A stretch of 46,018 bases of DNA from contig MNCI01030254.1 of NCBI GenBank assembly GCA_015680685.1, positions 34,081 through 80,098 of the forward strand, given 5' to 3'. This stretch comes from Gnetum montanum. Lineage: Eukaryota > Streptophyta > Gnetopsida > Gnetales > Gnetaceae. The notes beneath the pieces were generated by a model. It was not told the DNA's origin and did not search any database. It saw only the letters and a program-made list of their open reading frames with translations. Shown here piece after piece: positions 21,835-31,970 of the stretch. Within the stretch, counting starts at the first letter, position 1, and every line of letters begins with the position of its first letter. Position numbers and translations under genes: made by a program.

Positions 21835-23230
21835 GACGCCTAGAGGAATCTACTCGAGAGGTGTCGACAATGAACTACAAAAAACCACAAGAAATTGGGT
21901 ATCAAGCATTGGTCTTTGGCACTTGGCCAGATGTCATTGCACCATGTTTAGAAGTACATGGGATCAGGAAATAAGGTTTTGAGATGTATAGGGAGAAGGT
22001 TTGTAACTGTGAGATTAGGGATTGATGAAGGGATGGTTTTTTTTAACTGTGAGAAGAGATATGCCCTTTTGTGAACACATCATGTTGGTCCTTGTCAATA
22101 ACCAGTATCTAGCGGACTTGGGACCAAGGCATGAGATGTGCATCCTTTAGAGGAATGAGACCCTTGCATCCTGTTTAAGAGATCTTGTTGTCACAACCAA
22201 AGCCACACGATGAGGTGGTACATTCTTTGGAGAAATAGGACCCTTGTTGAGTGTCAAAGGGAACCCATTGTTCAACAGCCAAAGCGACATGGTGAGATGC
22301 AACATGATTGTTTGAGACACGAGTGTTTTCTTCCAAGATAAGTACCTTCCCGCCTGGGGCTTGTATGGGAAGTGCTAAGGGTCTTGTGATGGATTTTTCT
22401 CTTTGATTTCTTTTATTTATATATATATTTTTTATTTTTTATTTTTTATTTTTTTTGAATAGAGCTCTCTTTCAATGTTCTACTCATGCTCATGTGCTTG
22501 TATCTATTTCATGTGTTGTGCTGTGTGTTGCAACTGCCTAGAGAGTTATAGTGTGCAACCATGTGTTCAAAGTTTTGGGGTGACCGGGATGTATCTGGGA
22601 AATGTAATTGAATAGGGTAGAGAGAACATGCTAGGGAATAAGGAATGTTTGGGGAACTGGGAATGTACTTGTGAATGGTTTAATTAACCTGGTTACATGC
22701 GTCAGGAACAATGTGGTACCTCGTCGCTGTGATAAAGTGCATCCGTGTATGAATACCTCTAGGTGTCATCTTGCAAACACAAATCCAAGAAGACAAGAAA
22801 ACCACAAGTGAAAGAGTTAGCTTAACACTTTAATCATGGATGCAACCAATGGGATGGAGACACTGTGTGCAACTGCAGGCAAAAAAAATTAAGCAACAAC
22901 AATGTTGTCAGAGTCCATGTGATGAATTCATGTAGTAGGTTGATGAAGAGATGTCATTTGATTACAGCAACAGATTAGTATGCCAGTGAAGAAGTTTCCA
23001 GTTTATAGTCTTGGCAAACTATCATGGATTAGTTTTACATCATAACTTATTGGACATTGTCAATTTAGCATCATAGCGGATAGTGCAATGCTAGTTTATA
23101 ATCGTGGTAGACTATGGAGAGGTGAACTAGTTTATAGTCTTAGCGGACTCTGTCAGATGAGAGTGTGGTAGTTTATTGTCATTCCAGACAATCTATGGTA
23201 TCATTTTTTGATCATGATGCTAGGACCGCT
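21835..23230. other. Element D 3' internal non-coding region
   Basis: I see no domain on either strand. There is a T-rich tract at about 22404-22455. From about 23040 to 23230 loose copies of a TAGTTTATNGTCNTNGCGGAC-like motif lead into the strict 38-bp array. Confidence 0.5.
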
Positions 23231-23420
23231 CTGTGGTATTAGTTTATCGTCATGATTCCAGGACGAATCTGTGGTATTAGTTTACCGTTGTGATGCCAGG
23301 ACGAATCTGTGGTATTAGTTTACTGTTGTGATGCTAGGACGAATCTGTGGTATTAGTTTACCTTTGTGATGCTAGGACGAATCTGTGGTATCAGTTTACC
23401 ATCATGATGCCATGATGAAT
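23231..23420. repeat. 38-bp minisatellite, five units
   Basis: CTGTGGTATTAGTTTA starts at 23231, 23269, 23307 and 23345, with a variant (CTGTGGTATCAGTTTA) at 23383, exactly 38 bp apart. The units differ by a few transitions. The array lies just beyond the integrase C-terminus of D. Confidence 0.9.
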
Positions 23421-23429
23421 GCATACCTT

Positions 23430-24540
23430 AAGCTTTGTTCAGACCTAACATAGCTTGAAGTACATGTGATTTGTTGAATGAGCAAGCTCGTTACCATCCA
23501 TATCAGCTAGTTTAAATGCTCCATTGTTGTATGCTTTGGTGACCAAGTAAGGCCCTTCCCAGTTGGTTGAGAATTTGTCCGTGTGTTCACGAACCGTCTC
23601 AAGGACAAGGTCACCTTCCTTGATCGGGAGTTTGTAAATGTCATGTTGATGTCACCGTCGTTGTTGTTGCTGGTACCACTCGATTTGATCTAGTGTGTGT
23701 GTCCATTCCTCCTCCACCGAGTCAAGGTCAACAATGTGCGAGTCATTATTTTGACTTTCATCGAGGAGTCCGGAGAGTGTGATCCACAACGAAGGTACCT
23801 GAAACTCCAAAGGTAAAACAGCTTCTGAACCATAAACAAGACTGTACGGTGTTTTACCTATGGATGTTCTATGTGTCGTTCAATATGCCCATAGTGCGTA
23901 CATTAGCTGTTTGTGCCATCTTCTTTTGCTTTGATTAAGCATTTTCTTGAGCACCATATTGACCTTTTTATCTGTGGATTCTGCTTGAATGTTACTCTGA
24001 GGATATTATGGTGATGAAAATGAATGTTTGATGCCTAGGCTCTCACAAAAGGTTTTGGTTTCAACATTGCTGAATTGTGGCCCGTTATCAGTGATTATAG
24101 TCATTGGAATGCGAAAATGAGTCACAATGTTTTCAAGGATGAAGTTGCATACTTTTTTTGAGGTGGTCTTCCTAAGAGGAATAGGTTTTACCCATTTTGT
24201 GAAATATTCCGTTGTGATTATAATGAAGCTATGTCCTCTGGAAGATGGGGGAGTTATTGATCCTATGATGTCTAACCTCCATTTCTAGAAAGGCCATGTG
24301 ATTTGAGCTGTATGCAACTCGTTAGGTGGCACATGTATAAGATTACCGTGTTTTTGATAGATGTTGCACGTTTTGACTTTGGAGAAATAGTCGTACTCCA
24401 TGTGTAGCCAATAGTAGCCTAAACATCTAATTTTGATTGCCATTACCTTGGGTGCTATGTGCCCTCTGCAAAGTCCTTCATGAACTTGCTCCACGATGGT
24501 TTGGCCATCATTGCTAGTAATGCAAAATGCCTTCATAGGA
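23430..24540 (-). pseudogene. Element D integrase (nearly complete, few lesions)
   Basis: In order on the minus strand: an HHCC domain (24285-24536) with QTIVEQVHEGLCRGHIAPKV, GYYWLHMEYD and CNIYQKHG (the last Cys is Tyr); first catalytic Asp in WRLDIIGSITPP (about 24250-24285); second Asp in MTIITDNGPQFS (about 24075-24105); and Glu in YPQSNIQAESTDKK (about 23970-24010), preceded by an in-frame TAA. The C-terminus ends with NSQPTGKGLTWSPKHTT and a tail frame near 23470-23560. All three acidic residues are visible, but the stop and a changed zinc ligand make activity unlikely. Confidence 0.85.
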
Positions 24541-24779
24541 TCTACGACATAATGTGTCCCCTACTAGTGCATGCTGCCGAGAGCGTTTCCGCACTATGTC
24601 CTTCTGAGCATTTATTAGATGTTGAGGTGGTTCACCATGTAGAAGGTACTCATTTATATCATCGTACCATTCCATGGCGTGTGTCGTGCTAACAGATGCT
24701 ATGGGTAGTTCATCGGGAGCGTCAATTATGGGCTTGGCACAACTCGTTATGGAACTGGGCAACGCATGAAACATGTCAG

Positions 24780-25195
24780 GTGAAATGTTTAGTGCTAGTG
24801 TTGCAAGTGCATCTACGATGGTATTGTCATTTCTGGAAACATGTTGCACGTCTATGTTTGTGAATTGTTTCAGCAGATGTTTTGTCAAGTCACAGTATGG
24901 TTGTAAATGTAAAGCTTTACATGCATATACATCTGTGACCTAGTTGATGACTAACTGTGAGTCGCCTCTAATTACGAGCCGTGTGATTTCTAAAGTTAGT
25001 GCTGCCATGAGACCTCTAAGAAGACCTTCGTACTCTGCCACATTATTAGTACAAGGAAAGTTTAAATGATAAGCAAAGGATCGGATCTCCCCAGAGGGAT
25101 ATGTGATAACTGCTGCAACATTTCCTCCTTGGCAGGTCGAGGCTCCATCAAAGTTTAGGACTGTGTCGTAGTTATCAGGAACTGTGTCTACTGTG
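24780..25195 (-). pseudogene. Element D archaeal-type RNase H (aRNH), Tat-lineage second RNase H
   Basis: The minus strand reads YDTVLNFDGASTCQGGN, then NNVAEYEGLLRGLMAALTLE, then LVIRGDSQLVIN, a TAG at an expected Gln, VTDVYACKALHLQPY, and finally NDNTIVDALATLAL. These are the four acidic-residue motifs (D, E, D and terminal D) of the archaeal-type RNase H that plant Tat elements carry between RNase H and integrase. A region linking to integrase (about 24540-24780) follows. The single TAG is a CAG-to-TAG change. Confidence 0.85.
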
Positions 25196-25289
25196 TTTAC
25201 GTTCTCATCAGGAAACTCTGGGTTGATTATTACTTGGTCTTGCATCGGTGATGTAGTCATTTGATTGACTATAGCTTGTCCTTTAACTG

Positions 25290-25830
25290 ATGATTGAGTT
25301 ATGTAGTGCAGGTCAAACTCAGCAATCATCACTTTCCATCTAGCTATCTTGCTTGATTCATATATGTTGTTCGTGAGCTCTAAGCACGTTGTCTTTACAG
25401 ATGATATTAACTTGGTTACGGAAGAGATAATGTCACCACTTCTTCAAAGAAAAGATAAGGGCAAGGCATGACCTCTCCACGTCATTGTAACGTTGTTCGT
25501 GGGCTACTAATGCATGGCTCAAGTAGTAAACAGGGATTTCAGTTCCATCCTTGAATTTCTGACAAAGCATAGATGTAATGGATGAATCAGATGTTGTGAG
25601 GTAGATGTAAAATGGTTTATTATTTTGTGGTGGATGAATTGTCGGTAGTTGAGCTAGTGTTATTTTGATGTTCTCAAAGGCTTATTGACACTGTGGAGTC
25701 CATTCAAAATGGACATTCTTGCACAATAAGTGCTGCATAGGCATCAACTTGTCCGTAAGTTTTTCAATGAAACATCTAATAAACTGTAATCTACCTTGTA
25801 GACCACGAAGTTCAGTAAGGTTGCTAGGTG
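25290..25830 (-). pseudogene. Element D RNase H (gypsy type)
   Basis: The minus strand contains LYLTTSDSSITSMLCQKFKD, GTEIPVYYLSHALVAHEQRY and NDVERSCLALIFSLKKW in broken frames (about 25430-25680). This corresponds to the first RNase H after RT. The 130-codon frame 24940-25332 begins with its last residues (EFDLHYITQSSVKGQAIVN), which join it to the aRNH. Several frameshifts are present. Confidence 0.7.
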
Positions 25831-26600
25831 GTTTTAGATTTGTTATTACCTTAACCTTATCCGGATCTACTCATATCCCTGTCTTAGATACGACGAATCT
25901 AAGCATTTTTCCTATTTTGATCCCAAAGACATTTTTTCGGGTTAAGTCTAAGCTCGTATTTTAAACAACGTTTCAGTTTCAAGTCTAGATCTTGTACATG
26001 TTGCTCAATGGTTTTTGATTTGGCAGCAATTTCATCTACATAGTCATTGAGCAAGTTGAACATGTAATTACTAAAGATGAATGTCATCGCTCGTTGATAT
26101 GTAGCCCCAGCGTTCTTGAGACTGAATGGCATCATCGTATAATAAAATGTACCCCATGGTGTCATAAAGGTTGTCCTGAGTTGATGTTCGGGGTTGATCC
26201 TAATCTGGTTGTATCCTGAAAAGCCATCTATAAAGGATAACAGTGCATGCCTAGTAGTTGAATCAACAAGTTGATCGATGCTAGGTAGCGGAAAGTCATC
26301 TTTTATGGTTGCGATGTTGAGGTCATGGAAGTCAATACATAGATGTATGCTCCCGTTCTTCTTTGGAACTATAACTATGTTGGATACCCAATCAGCGTAG
26401 TCCACAGCTCGAATGAAGCTAGCTTGATAAAGCCTCATGATCTCATTGCAAACTGCCAACGCTACTTCAGGCTTGACCTTGCGTGCTTTTTGTTTCATTG
26501 GTCTTAGTTTTGGATCAAGCATAATGTTATGCTGGATTACTCGAGGGTCGAGCCCAAGCATGTCAGTGTAAGACCAAGTGAATTAAAAAGGTAACAGGAA
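25830..26600 (-). pseudogene. Element D reverse transcriptase (220-codon open frame, altered active site)
   Basis: The open frame 25899-26561 starts MLGLDPRVIQHNIMLDPKL and contains DWVSNIVIVPKKNGSIHLC, IDFHDLNIATIKDDFPLPSI, LSFIDGFSGYNQIRI, GTFYYTMMPFSLKNAGATYQ and NDYVDEIAAKS. These are the full fingers-palm motifs of a plant Tat/Retand RT. The catalytic box is YVDE rather than YVDD, so one metal-binding Asp is lost. Upstream in frame is FTWSYTD behind a TAA near 26590. It is the longest intact coding stretch in the window and follows no splice or start signal I can identify. Confidence 0.9.
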
Positions 26601-26712
26601 AAGTCATTTCATCATTTTATAGTGTGAGTATTGGAAACCAGGCAACAATGACAGCATAAGCAAGGTGGGTAGTGTACAGCCAGCATCAGAAGTAGAGTCG
26701 GAGTGTGTACAG

Positions 26713-26766
26713 CATCCCGAAGGGGAGTGTGACTAACTACATCCCGAAGGGGAGTGTGACTAACTA
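26713..26766. repeat. 27-bp tandem duplication
   Basis: CATCCCGAAGGGGAGTGTGA and seven further bases occur twice head to tail (26713-26739 and 26740-26766). Confidence 0.9.
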
Positions 26767-26839
26767 CTGCACCTAGATCTACATCATTTGGGGCCAGATC
26801 TATAGCTACAGCGTCCAGATCTGTAGCATAAGGTGCAAA

Positions 26840-26968
26840 ATGGGTAAAGGTAAGCAAGACAAGGGCAAGGGAAGGAAGGAGGCAACGCTAGCATTCATGG
26901 AGGAAAGCAAGGCGATGCTTCAAAGCCTTATTCAACCCAGGATCCCTTCATGGACAGGGTTTGTGTAG
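26840..26968 (+). other. Candidate first exon of an antisense gene inside element D
   Basis: On the plus strand, opposite to D's pol, an ATG opens MGKGKQDKGKGRKEATLAFM, then EESKAMLQSLIQPRIPSWTG, ending at TAG 26966. GT dinucleotides suitable as donors (GTAGGT, GTACGC) lie at the end, and a T-rich intron-like stretch follows. The Lys-rich start with clean codons is unlike neighbouring decayed sequence. I recognise no family. It is only suggestive. It could be chance. Confidence 0.25.
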
Positions 26969-28420
26969 GTACGCTCCTGTTTCATATTTTATTTGTGCTT
27001 TTTCTTGCTATTTTTTGTTACTATTCCCATGTGTACATCGTAAACGTCCTTGTACCCTGGGCATTTGCAGCGTGTGTAAGAAACGATTTGTTTTGGGGTA
27101 AATTTTTTTATGTGAATGGTGTCTTCTGTGTGATTTAATTTCATTAACGTAAGTAGTTAACTTTTGGACTGCGTTGTCCATGATGTGCGTTTTTCTTGGC
27201 CTGGTTGTTTTGATTTATGAGCGTAAGTGATGTGTGTCCATAGGCAGCGTGAATGACAACAACAGCAACATTTTGGTGTATTTTGTTTCGGGGAGGACCA
27301 CGGTTTCTGCAATTTCTACTCATCGTGATTTGTAGGGGCTGCATTTCTAGAGTTAGTTGCATTTCTAGGGTCTGTAAATGAGGGTTTGAATGCTTGGTAT
27401 CCATTGAATGTCTGGTTTTTATTGCAGTAAATTATTCCATCGTGAGTTGCTGTCCCCTCCCCCCTTTTTTCAAAGTGTGAGTAAATTGGGTTGAGTTTGG
27501 GGAGACGGGCGGGGTCAACGTGAGCATCCATCTTGGTAGATGTCACAGCATGAGTATCTAACTTAGGTCAGTGTGAGTATCCTAACTTTCATTGCTCAGT
27601 GTGAGTATCCTAGCTTTCATTGTTCAGTGTGAGTTCCTACTAAAATCAATGTCAGCGTAAATTCATGACTAAAATCAGTGTCAGCATGAATACATGACTA
27701 AAATCAGCGCCAGTGCGAGTGCAGGACTAAAATCAGTGTGAGTGTGAGTGTAGGACCGTATTCCTGTGTGAGTATATGGCCTCCGATCAGCGTGAATGTT
27801 CTAGCCTAACACAACCCAACGGGAATTGTTGGCTACACTAAGCATGAGTGCTTGATTTCCGTACACAGCGTGAGCGTGAATTGTTGCCCTCATTTCTATT
27901 GCAGCGTGTGTTTTCCGCTTTGGGCTGTCAAACGTGAGTAGCCATCTTTATGGCCGTGGGTACCGACAGCGTCGGCTATTGTGAAGCTCTATTAGCGTGA
28001 GTTAGGTTTCTTGGCAGCGTGAGCTGTTGGACCAACGTGACCTAGGCCTCTAATTTGGGCAGCATGAGGGGTTGTATTGTTGTTGATACCCAGCATGAGT
28101 ATTTTTCTCCATACTCAGCATGAGTTTCTGCACCCTTAGCGTGAGTAGAGCCTTGTGTTTTCAGCGTGAGTTTTGGTTTATTTTATCGTAAGTCACTGCC
28201 ACCCTATGCGCCGGAGATTCACGATTATCGGATTCAGGAGTGCGTACAGAAGTGCAGTAAATTCAATGGGTAATTTTGTCTGGATTTGTACATTGAAATG
28301 GTCGCCTTACCTTACCTCGTATTGTTCTTGCCTTTTTAGTGATGTCTGCATTTTGCATTAAAATCTTATGTATCTTCTCCTGTTCTGAATCATACCAAAA
28401 ATTTCATTTCATTGTTAAGT
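26969..28420. other. Element D PR-RT gap, part 1: AGCGTGAGT-rich non-coding sequence
   Basis: A T-rich stretch is followed at about 27540-28180 by dozens of variants of CAGCGTGAGT / CAGTGTGAGTATC, partly in loose 30-35-bp repeats (for example GACTAAAATCAGTGTCAGC at 27660-27750). At about 28191-28269 a short open stretch, SLPPYAPEIHDYRIQECVQK, lies between an AG and a GTAATT and could be an exon on the plus strand, with low support. Confidence 0.4.
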
Positions 28421-28745
28421 GGCAAGCAAGCGATCACAATTCGTGGCATCGGCATGAGGTGGATCACAGAAAACCAGGGAGTACGAATAAATAAACAAAC
28501 ACTGTGGTAACCGAAGGCCCCTTACGGGCAAGTATGGGTCATACGGAAATCGAGTTTTGGACGGGGCGTGCAAGTAAAACACTGCATTTGTATGGATTCG
28601 CCTGCCTTTGGAAGCGTCAAAGGTTCCGCCATGACACACACATTCACGCGTGGTTATTTTTCGTGAGAACATTTCATGTTGATGAAAAGGTTAGCGTTGC
28701 GCGTTGCCACTTAGGACATGTGTCGGGCAGATAAATAGATCACGT

Positions 28746-28754
28746 TATATAAAA
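28746..28754 (+). promoter_or_regulatory. TATA box candidate in the CpG-rich region
   Basis: TATATAAAA sits in the context CACGTTATATAAAAGCAAGC, flanked by GC-richer sequence with GACGTGAC downstream. It would drive plus-strand transcription towards the terminal exon at 29953. Confidence 0.4.
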
Positions 28755-28793
28755 GCAAGCGTGACGTGACATTTGGACGTTTGTACGAGATCT

Positions 28794-28888
28794 CTTGAAA
28801 GAGTAGCGTAGTTATGCTTGGAAAAGGTTCACGGCGTCCCCTTGAAAGAGTAGCGTAGTTACACAGTAATAGCTGGTTCACGGCGTCC
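28794..28888. repeat. 47-bp tandem duplication with AGTAGCGTAGTT and GGTTCACGGCGTCC
   Basis: CTTGAAAGAGTAGCGTAGTT starts at 28794 and again at 28841. Both units end in GGTTCACGGCGTCC. The centres differ. Confidence 0.75.
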
Positions 28889-29050
28889 AGTTTTTTATAC
28901 GGGAGGGGACACTGAAGTGGGGATACGAAGTTACCATAAGCGTCTACATTTCACGCGTACCCTTAGGCACGCACCCCTTCGTTGGAGAAAGCGTTTCCTT
29001 GAAGCGCTTACCCTTAAGCACCCCTTTGGAGGCCACTGTCTTTTGCCCTT

Positions 29051-29952
29051 TTAGGGCGTGTTCATTGCTGGTTTCTGCTCTTTTTCATATTTCTGCTGAA
29101 AACAGAGAAAACAAAATAGGGTCATCGTCATGGGTCATGATTCATGTACATGATGATGGATGGATGCTTGTTCAACTATTTTAAAAATCTGTTTGCTTAT
29201 AAAGCAACGAATCCCACCAGCACATGGCCAATGGCCATATGCAAGCTCACCAGCACATGGCCAATGGCCATATGCAAGCTCATGGTGCTCTATTTTTACT
29301 TTCCCCTTCATCATGACTAGTGTTGATTTTTTTTTAGCGTCTGAAAGGTTCTCAATCATTGTAGGTGGGGTGAGTCTGGAACCAAGCCGCTCCCCAATGC
29401 ATTTTATAAAATATTTGTGGGTGCTCCTAGGGCTAATTTGTTTAGATGCCAACGGTAAACTAGCTGTTACGGAGGGCCTGGTAAATTCGGGATCCTAACG
29501 CCTTTGGTCAGTCAAATTAATGTAGACCTCTGCTAACCAGTCCCCAGTGCTTACGAGGGCATGTGAAAACTAAGTATAAATTTCTACTAAGTGTCCCGCG
29601 TGTTAAGCATGCACTTAAGTGTTAGTGTAAACTGTTGTGTATGAATAATTTATATGTTTATATGCATTCAAGTATCTCTACAGCGATTGTTACAATATCT
29701 CGTCCACTGGGGAATTATTTTATGTGTTTGAAATATGGGTTGGTATCAGTTTTAAGTCATAATTCTAGGACTAAGTGTTACTTGTGTTTTAAGTGGTGGT
29801 TGGGTATGGTGTCAGTTTATCATCTTAACTTTAGGACAAAGTAAGTATTTTGGTCTTATAATGTTTTTGTTGTTTTCCAGTTAATGTTCTCTCTTTTCTT
29901 TTTCATTTACTAATTAATTATTTTTTGTTGTTGTACTTTCTGTTTTTTGAAG
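29051..29952. other. Element D PR-RT gap, part 2: no recognised domain
   Basis: Open frames exist on both strands over 29135-29498 because a 33-bp palindrome-rich repeat is open either way. None resembles a known protein. At 29841 a GTAAGT donor is followed by a T-rich stretch with TTTACTAATTAA and ends TTTTTTGAAG at 29952, an intron-like 112-bp interval. Confidence 0.35.
29215..29280. repeat. 33-bp tandem duplication rich in palindromes
   Basis: CACCAGCACATGGCCAATGG and 13 further bases occur twice exactly (29215-29247, 29248-29280). Each unit contains TGGCCAATGGCCA and CATATG. Confidence 0.9.
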
Positions 29953-30045
29953 GAACATGATGATGCTTATGGTGGCCCCAGTGGAGTGGGACCTGATGAT
30001 GTGGATGAGTTTGGGGACCAAGCCCCTCCTAGCGTTGATGTTTAA
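29953..30045 (+). other. Candidate terminal exon of an antisense gene in element D
   Basis: After a T-rich tract and AG, 30 codons read EHDDAYGGPSGVGPDDVDEF then GDQAPPSVDV and TAA (30043-30045). The acidic, Gly/Pro-rich tail looks like a plausible protein C-terminus. An AATAAA lies 343 bp downstream. The reading frame is closed immediately before the GTAAGT donor at 29841, so that donor does not join in phase. The upstream exon is therefore unknown. Chance is possible. Confidence 0.3.
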
Positions 30046-30553
30046 TTTAACTTGTCATTGTTGTTAGCTTAGTTATGTTTTTTTTTTTGTGTTGAAATTT
30101 TGTGGATTTTATAGAAGCAAATGTATGATACAATGTTAACATTTGATATTATTCCATTTATACATTTATACATTTTTTTGCTTTTTTTTTTTGTTGTTCA
30201 AGTTTTTTATTTTATTTTAAATTTTGTTCAAATTTTTGATAAACGCAAGTGTAAACACAAAATATTATTTTTTTTATTTTTATTTTTACTTGTTTTTTTT
30301 ATTTTGTTATTTTAACTGTTTGTAAATAGCGTAGAAGAAATGTAAGGGGAATAGAAATTTGTAAAGCAAGGATGCAACTATGCATGCAAATAAAGAATGT
30401 AATTTTAACGAAACGGAAATGTAACTTGTTCTAGTTTAAGGCCATTTCGGGCCATGAGAAAACAAGAGAGATTTAAACCGCTTCAGTGGGTTTTAAAATA
30501 AACCAGCCATTTTTGACTGTGGCTAGTTTTATGTCATCACGGATGTGCTATAT
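30046..30553. other. Element D gap, part 3: T-rich, 3' UTR-like
   Basis: There are long T runs (30078-30091, 30174-30194, 30266-30305). On the plus strand they resemble a plant 3' UTR, with AATAAA at 30389-30394. I saw no coding potential on the minus strand. Confidence 0.35.
30389..30394 (+). terminator. AATAAA polyadenylation-like signal
   Basis: AATAAA in the context GCATGCAAATAAAGAATG, downstream of the candidate terminal exon on the same strand. The hexamer is common by chance in AT-rich DNA. Confidence 0.25.
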
Positions 30554-30692
30554 TTTAACGTCTTTTCGGACAAGTAGTAGTTTAACATCATTTCGGACAA
30601 GTAGTAGTTTAACGTCATCTTGGACAGTTGTAGTTTAACGTTATTTTGGACAATAGTAGTTTAACGTCATTTTGGACGAGTAGTAGTTTTAA
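30554..30692. repeat. 26-28-bp minisatellite, six units
   Basis: TTTAACG or variants start at 30554, 30581, 30608, 30634, 30660 and 30688. The unit is like GTAGTTTAACGTCATTTTGG followed by ACAA. It resembles the 38-bp unit at 23231 (both have AGTTTANCGT...GGACNA). Confidence 0.8.
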
Positions 30693-31430
30693 CAGTTGAG
30701 TAGCTTCTTTAATTTTCGAAGATTGATATGGTGTGTCAGGAATGTGGGTGTAATTGTATATTCAACATCTCCTTCGATAATTATGTTAAATAGTAATTCT
30801 GACCATGAGATGTTTAGGGGAATAACTCCTATGTCAGCATGCTCTGATGTTTCCACGTTTTTTAATGCTTCCATATTTTCTGGGGGATTACGGTTTGGAG
30901 ATTGGTTATCATTTTGGTTGTTAATGGGTGTGGCATCCTATTTAAGCTCAAGAGTAGTGTCATCTTGTTTAGGCTCATCAAATTCAACCTCTGAGCCTTG
31001 GTTTGTGCCTACGTGTGTAGAGGTGTTGGGTGTAGCTGCATCATTGTGTATAATGATTTCACCACCTTCATAGGGTAAGTGAATCTCTTGGTGGATGGGT
31101 GAGGAAACCGCTTTTAATTGGGCTAACCATGGTTGTCCCAATATCAAGTTAAATCAAGGCATCTCGTCTACGACTACAAATTCAGCTGACGTAGGGAACC
31201 GGTCCCCTGCTATGAAATCCAAAGTTAGTATTCCTTTGAAAACTACACGTGATCCATTGAATAATTTTAGGAATGTCGTAGAAGTTAGTTTGATTTGTTC
31301 AGTTAGCCCTAACTGTTTGATGATGGGGTATGGTACTACGTTCGTGGCTACCCTGTCATCTACGTTGGGGCACATGTGCTTTAGTGCTTTTAACTATATG
31401 AAGAGACATGGTCTCTCCCGTAAACGAGTG
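30693..31430 (-). pseudogene. Element D aspartic protease (few lesions)
   Basis: The minus-strand frame 31154-31375 reads MCPNVDDRVATNVVPYPIIK, QLGLTEQIKLT, FLKLFNGSRVVFKGILTLDF and TSAEFVVVDEMP. One stop later it continues in the next frame, FNLILGQPWLAQLKAVSSPI and HQEIHLPYEGGEIIIHND. This is a complete gypsy-type protease: an active site related to D.GATTNVVP (here DDRVATNVVP, so Gly-Ala is altered), FDGS-like NGSR, and the C-terminal ILGQPWL. The frame then runs on to about 30690 (EALKNVETSEHADIGVIPLN). Confidence 0.8.
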
Positions 31431-31439
31431 AAATAATGT

Positions 31440-31952
31440 GTTCATGTAAGTATGTGGACTGAGAGTATGGTATGAATCTCCGTGTTTAGATTGAGTTGCG
31501 AAATTGTCTTCCTCATCTCCATTTTGAGATTCTATGGCAGGTTGGCATGAGGTTTGGTTCTTGGCCATGAGGAGTTGGGATAGGAGTTCATGGTGGGATT
31601 CAGTGAGGGGGATGACATCGTAGGCAGTGGGAACAAAGTCATGACCTCCTTTGTAAATTAGCTCATAGTGTCTCTTTGCTTCCAGCTCGGCTTGGTTAAT
31701 AGCTAGGTTAGCTTAGATTTTAACAAAAATAAAGTTATATTGTTCAGGAGTTAGGATGGTTAACGTGGGATCCCTACCTTGCAGTCTCAGTGACCGACAA
31801 GATGGCCCCTGAGGATTCATCATGCCAAGAGAAACTATGGACTTAGTGGCAGTGACAGGGCTTGAGATTGTGGTACTGAAGTCAGTAACGAGCATGACGG
31901 TGGTGTTGGTGTGCATAGAGTCCATTGTCAAAGTATCTAAATGTAACAGCAT
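31440..31952 (-). pseudogene. Element D N-terminal ORF, related to that of element C, joined directly to protease
   Basis: It starts at the minus-strand ATG 31952 (MLLHLDTLTMDSMHTNTTVM) or at the internal Met of MDSMHT. After PTLTILTPEQYNFIFVKI there is a TAA or TAG, then ANLAINQAELEAKRHYELIY, FVPTAYDVIPLT and the frame 31356-31568 (MAKNQTSCQPAIESQNGDEE). The middle matches C's ORF at 14639-14905. In C the gag core follows. In D the protease follows after only about 200 bp, so the gag core is missing. Confidence 0.65.
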
Positions 31953-31970
31953 AAGAGAAAGAAAATAAAT

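Larger units (their letters stand above)
28420..29050. other. CpG-rich island inside element D
   Basis: I count about 33 CpG dinucleotides in 28501-28980, whereas long stretches of A, B and E have almost none. It contains a TATA box and clustered CACGCG/GACGTGAC-type words. It fits a promoter or a stretch that escaped methylation-driven decay. The alternative is a recently captured fragment. Confidence 0.6.

Noticed and set aside
29135-29498. Overlapping 112- and 105-codon frames on opposite strands
   Set aside because: Both are held open by a palindrome-rich 33-bp duplication. Neither resembles a protein family.
29841-29952. Clean GTAAGT...AG intron joining 29635-29840 to the 29953 exon
   Set aside because: The upstream frame required for EHDDAYGG is closed by TAG six codons or fewer before the donor, so this exon pair is not coding-compatible. 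The splice signal remains only suggestive.
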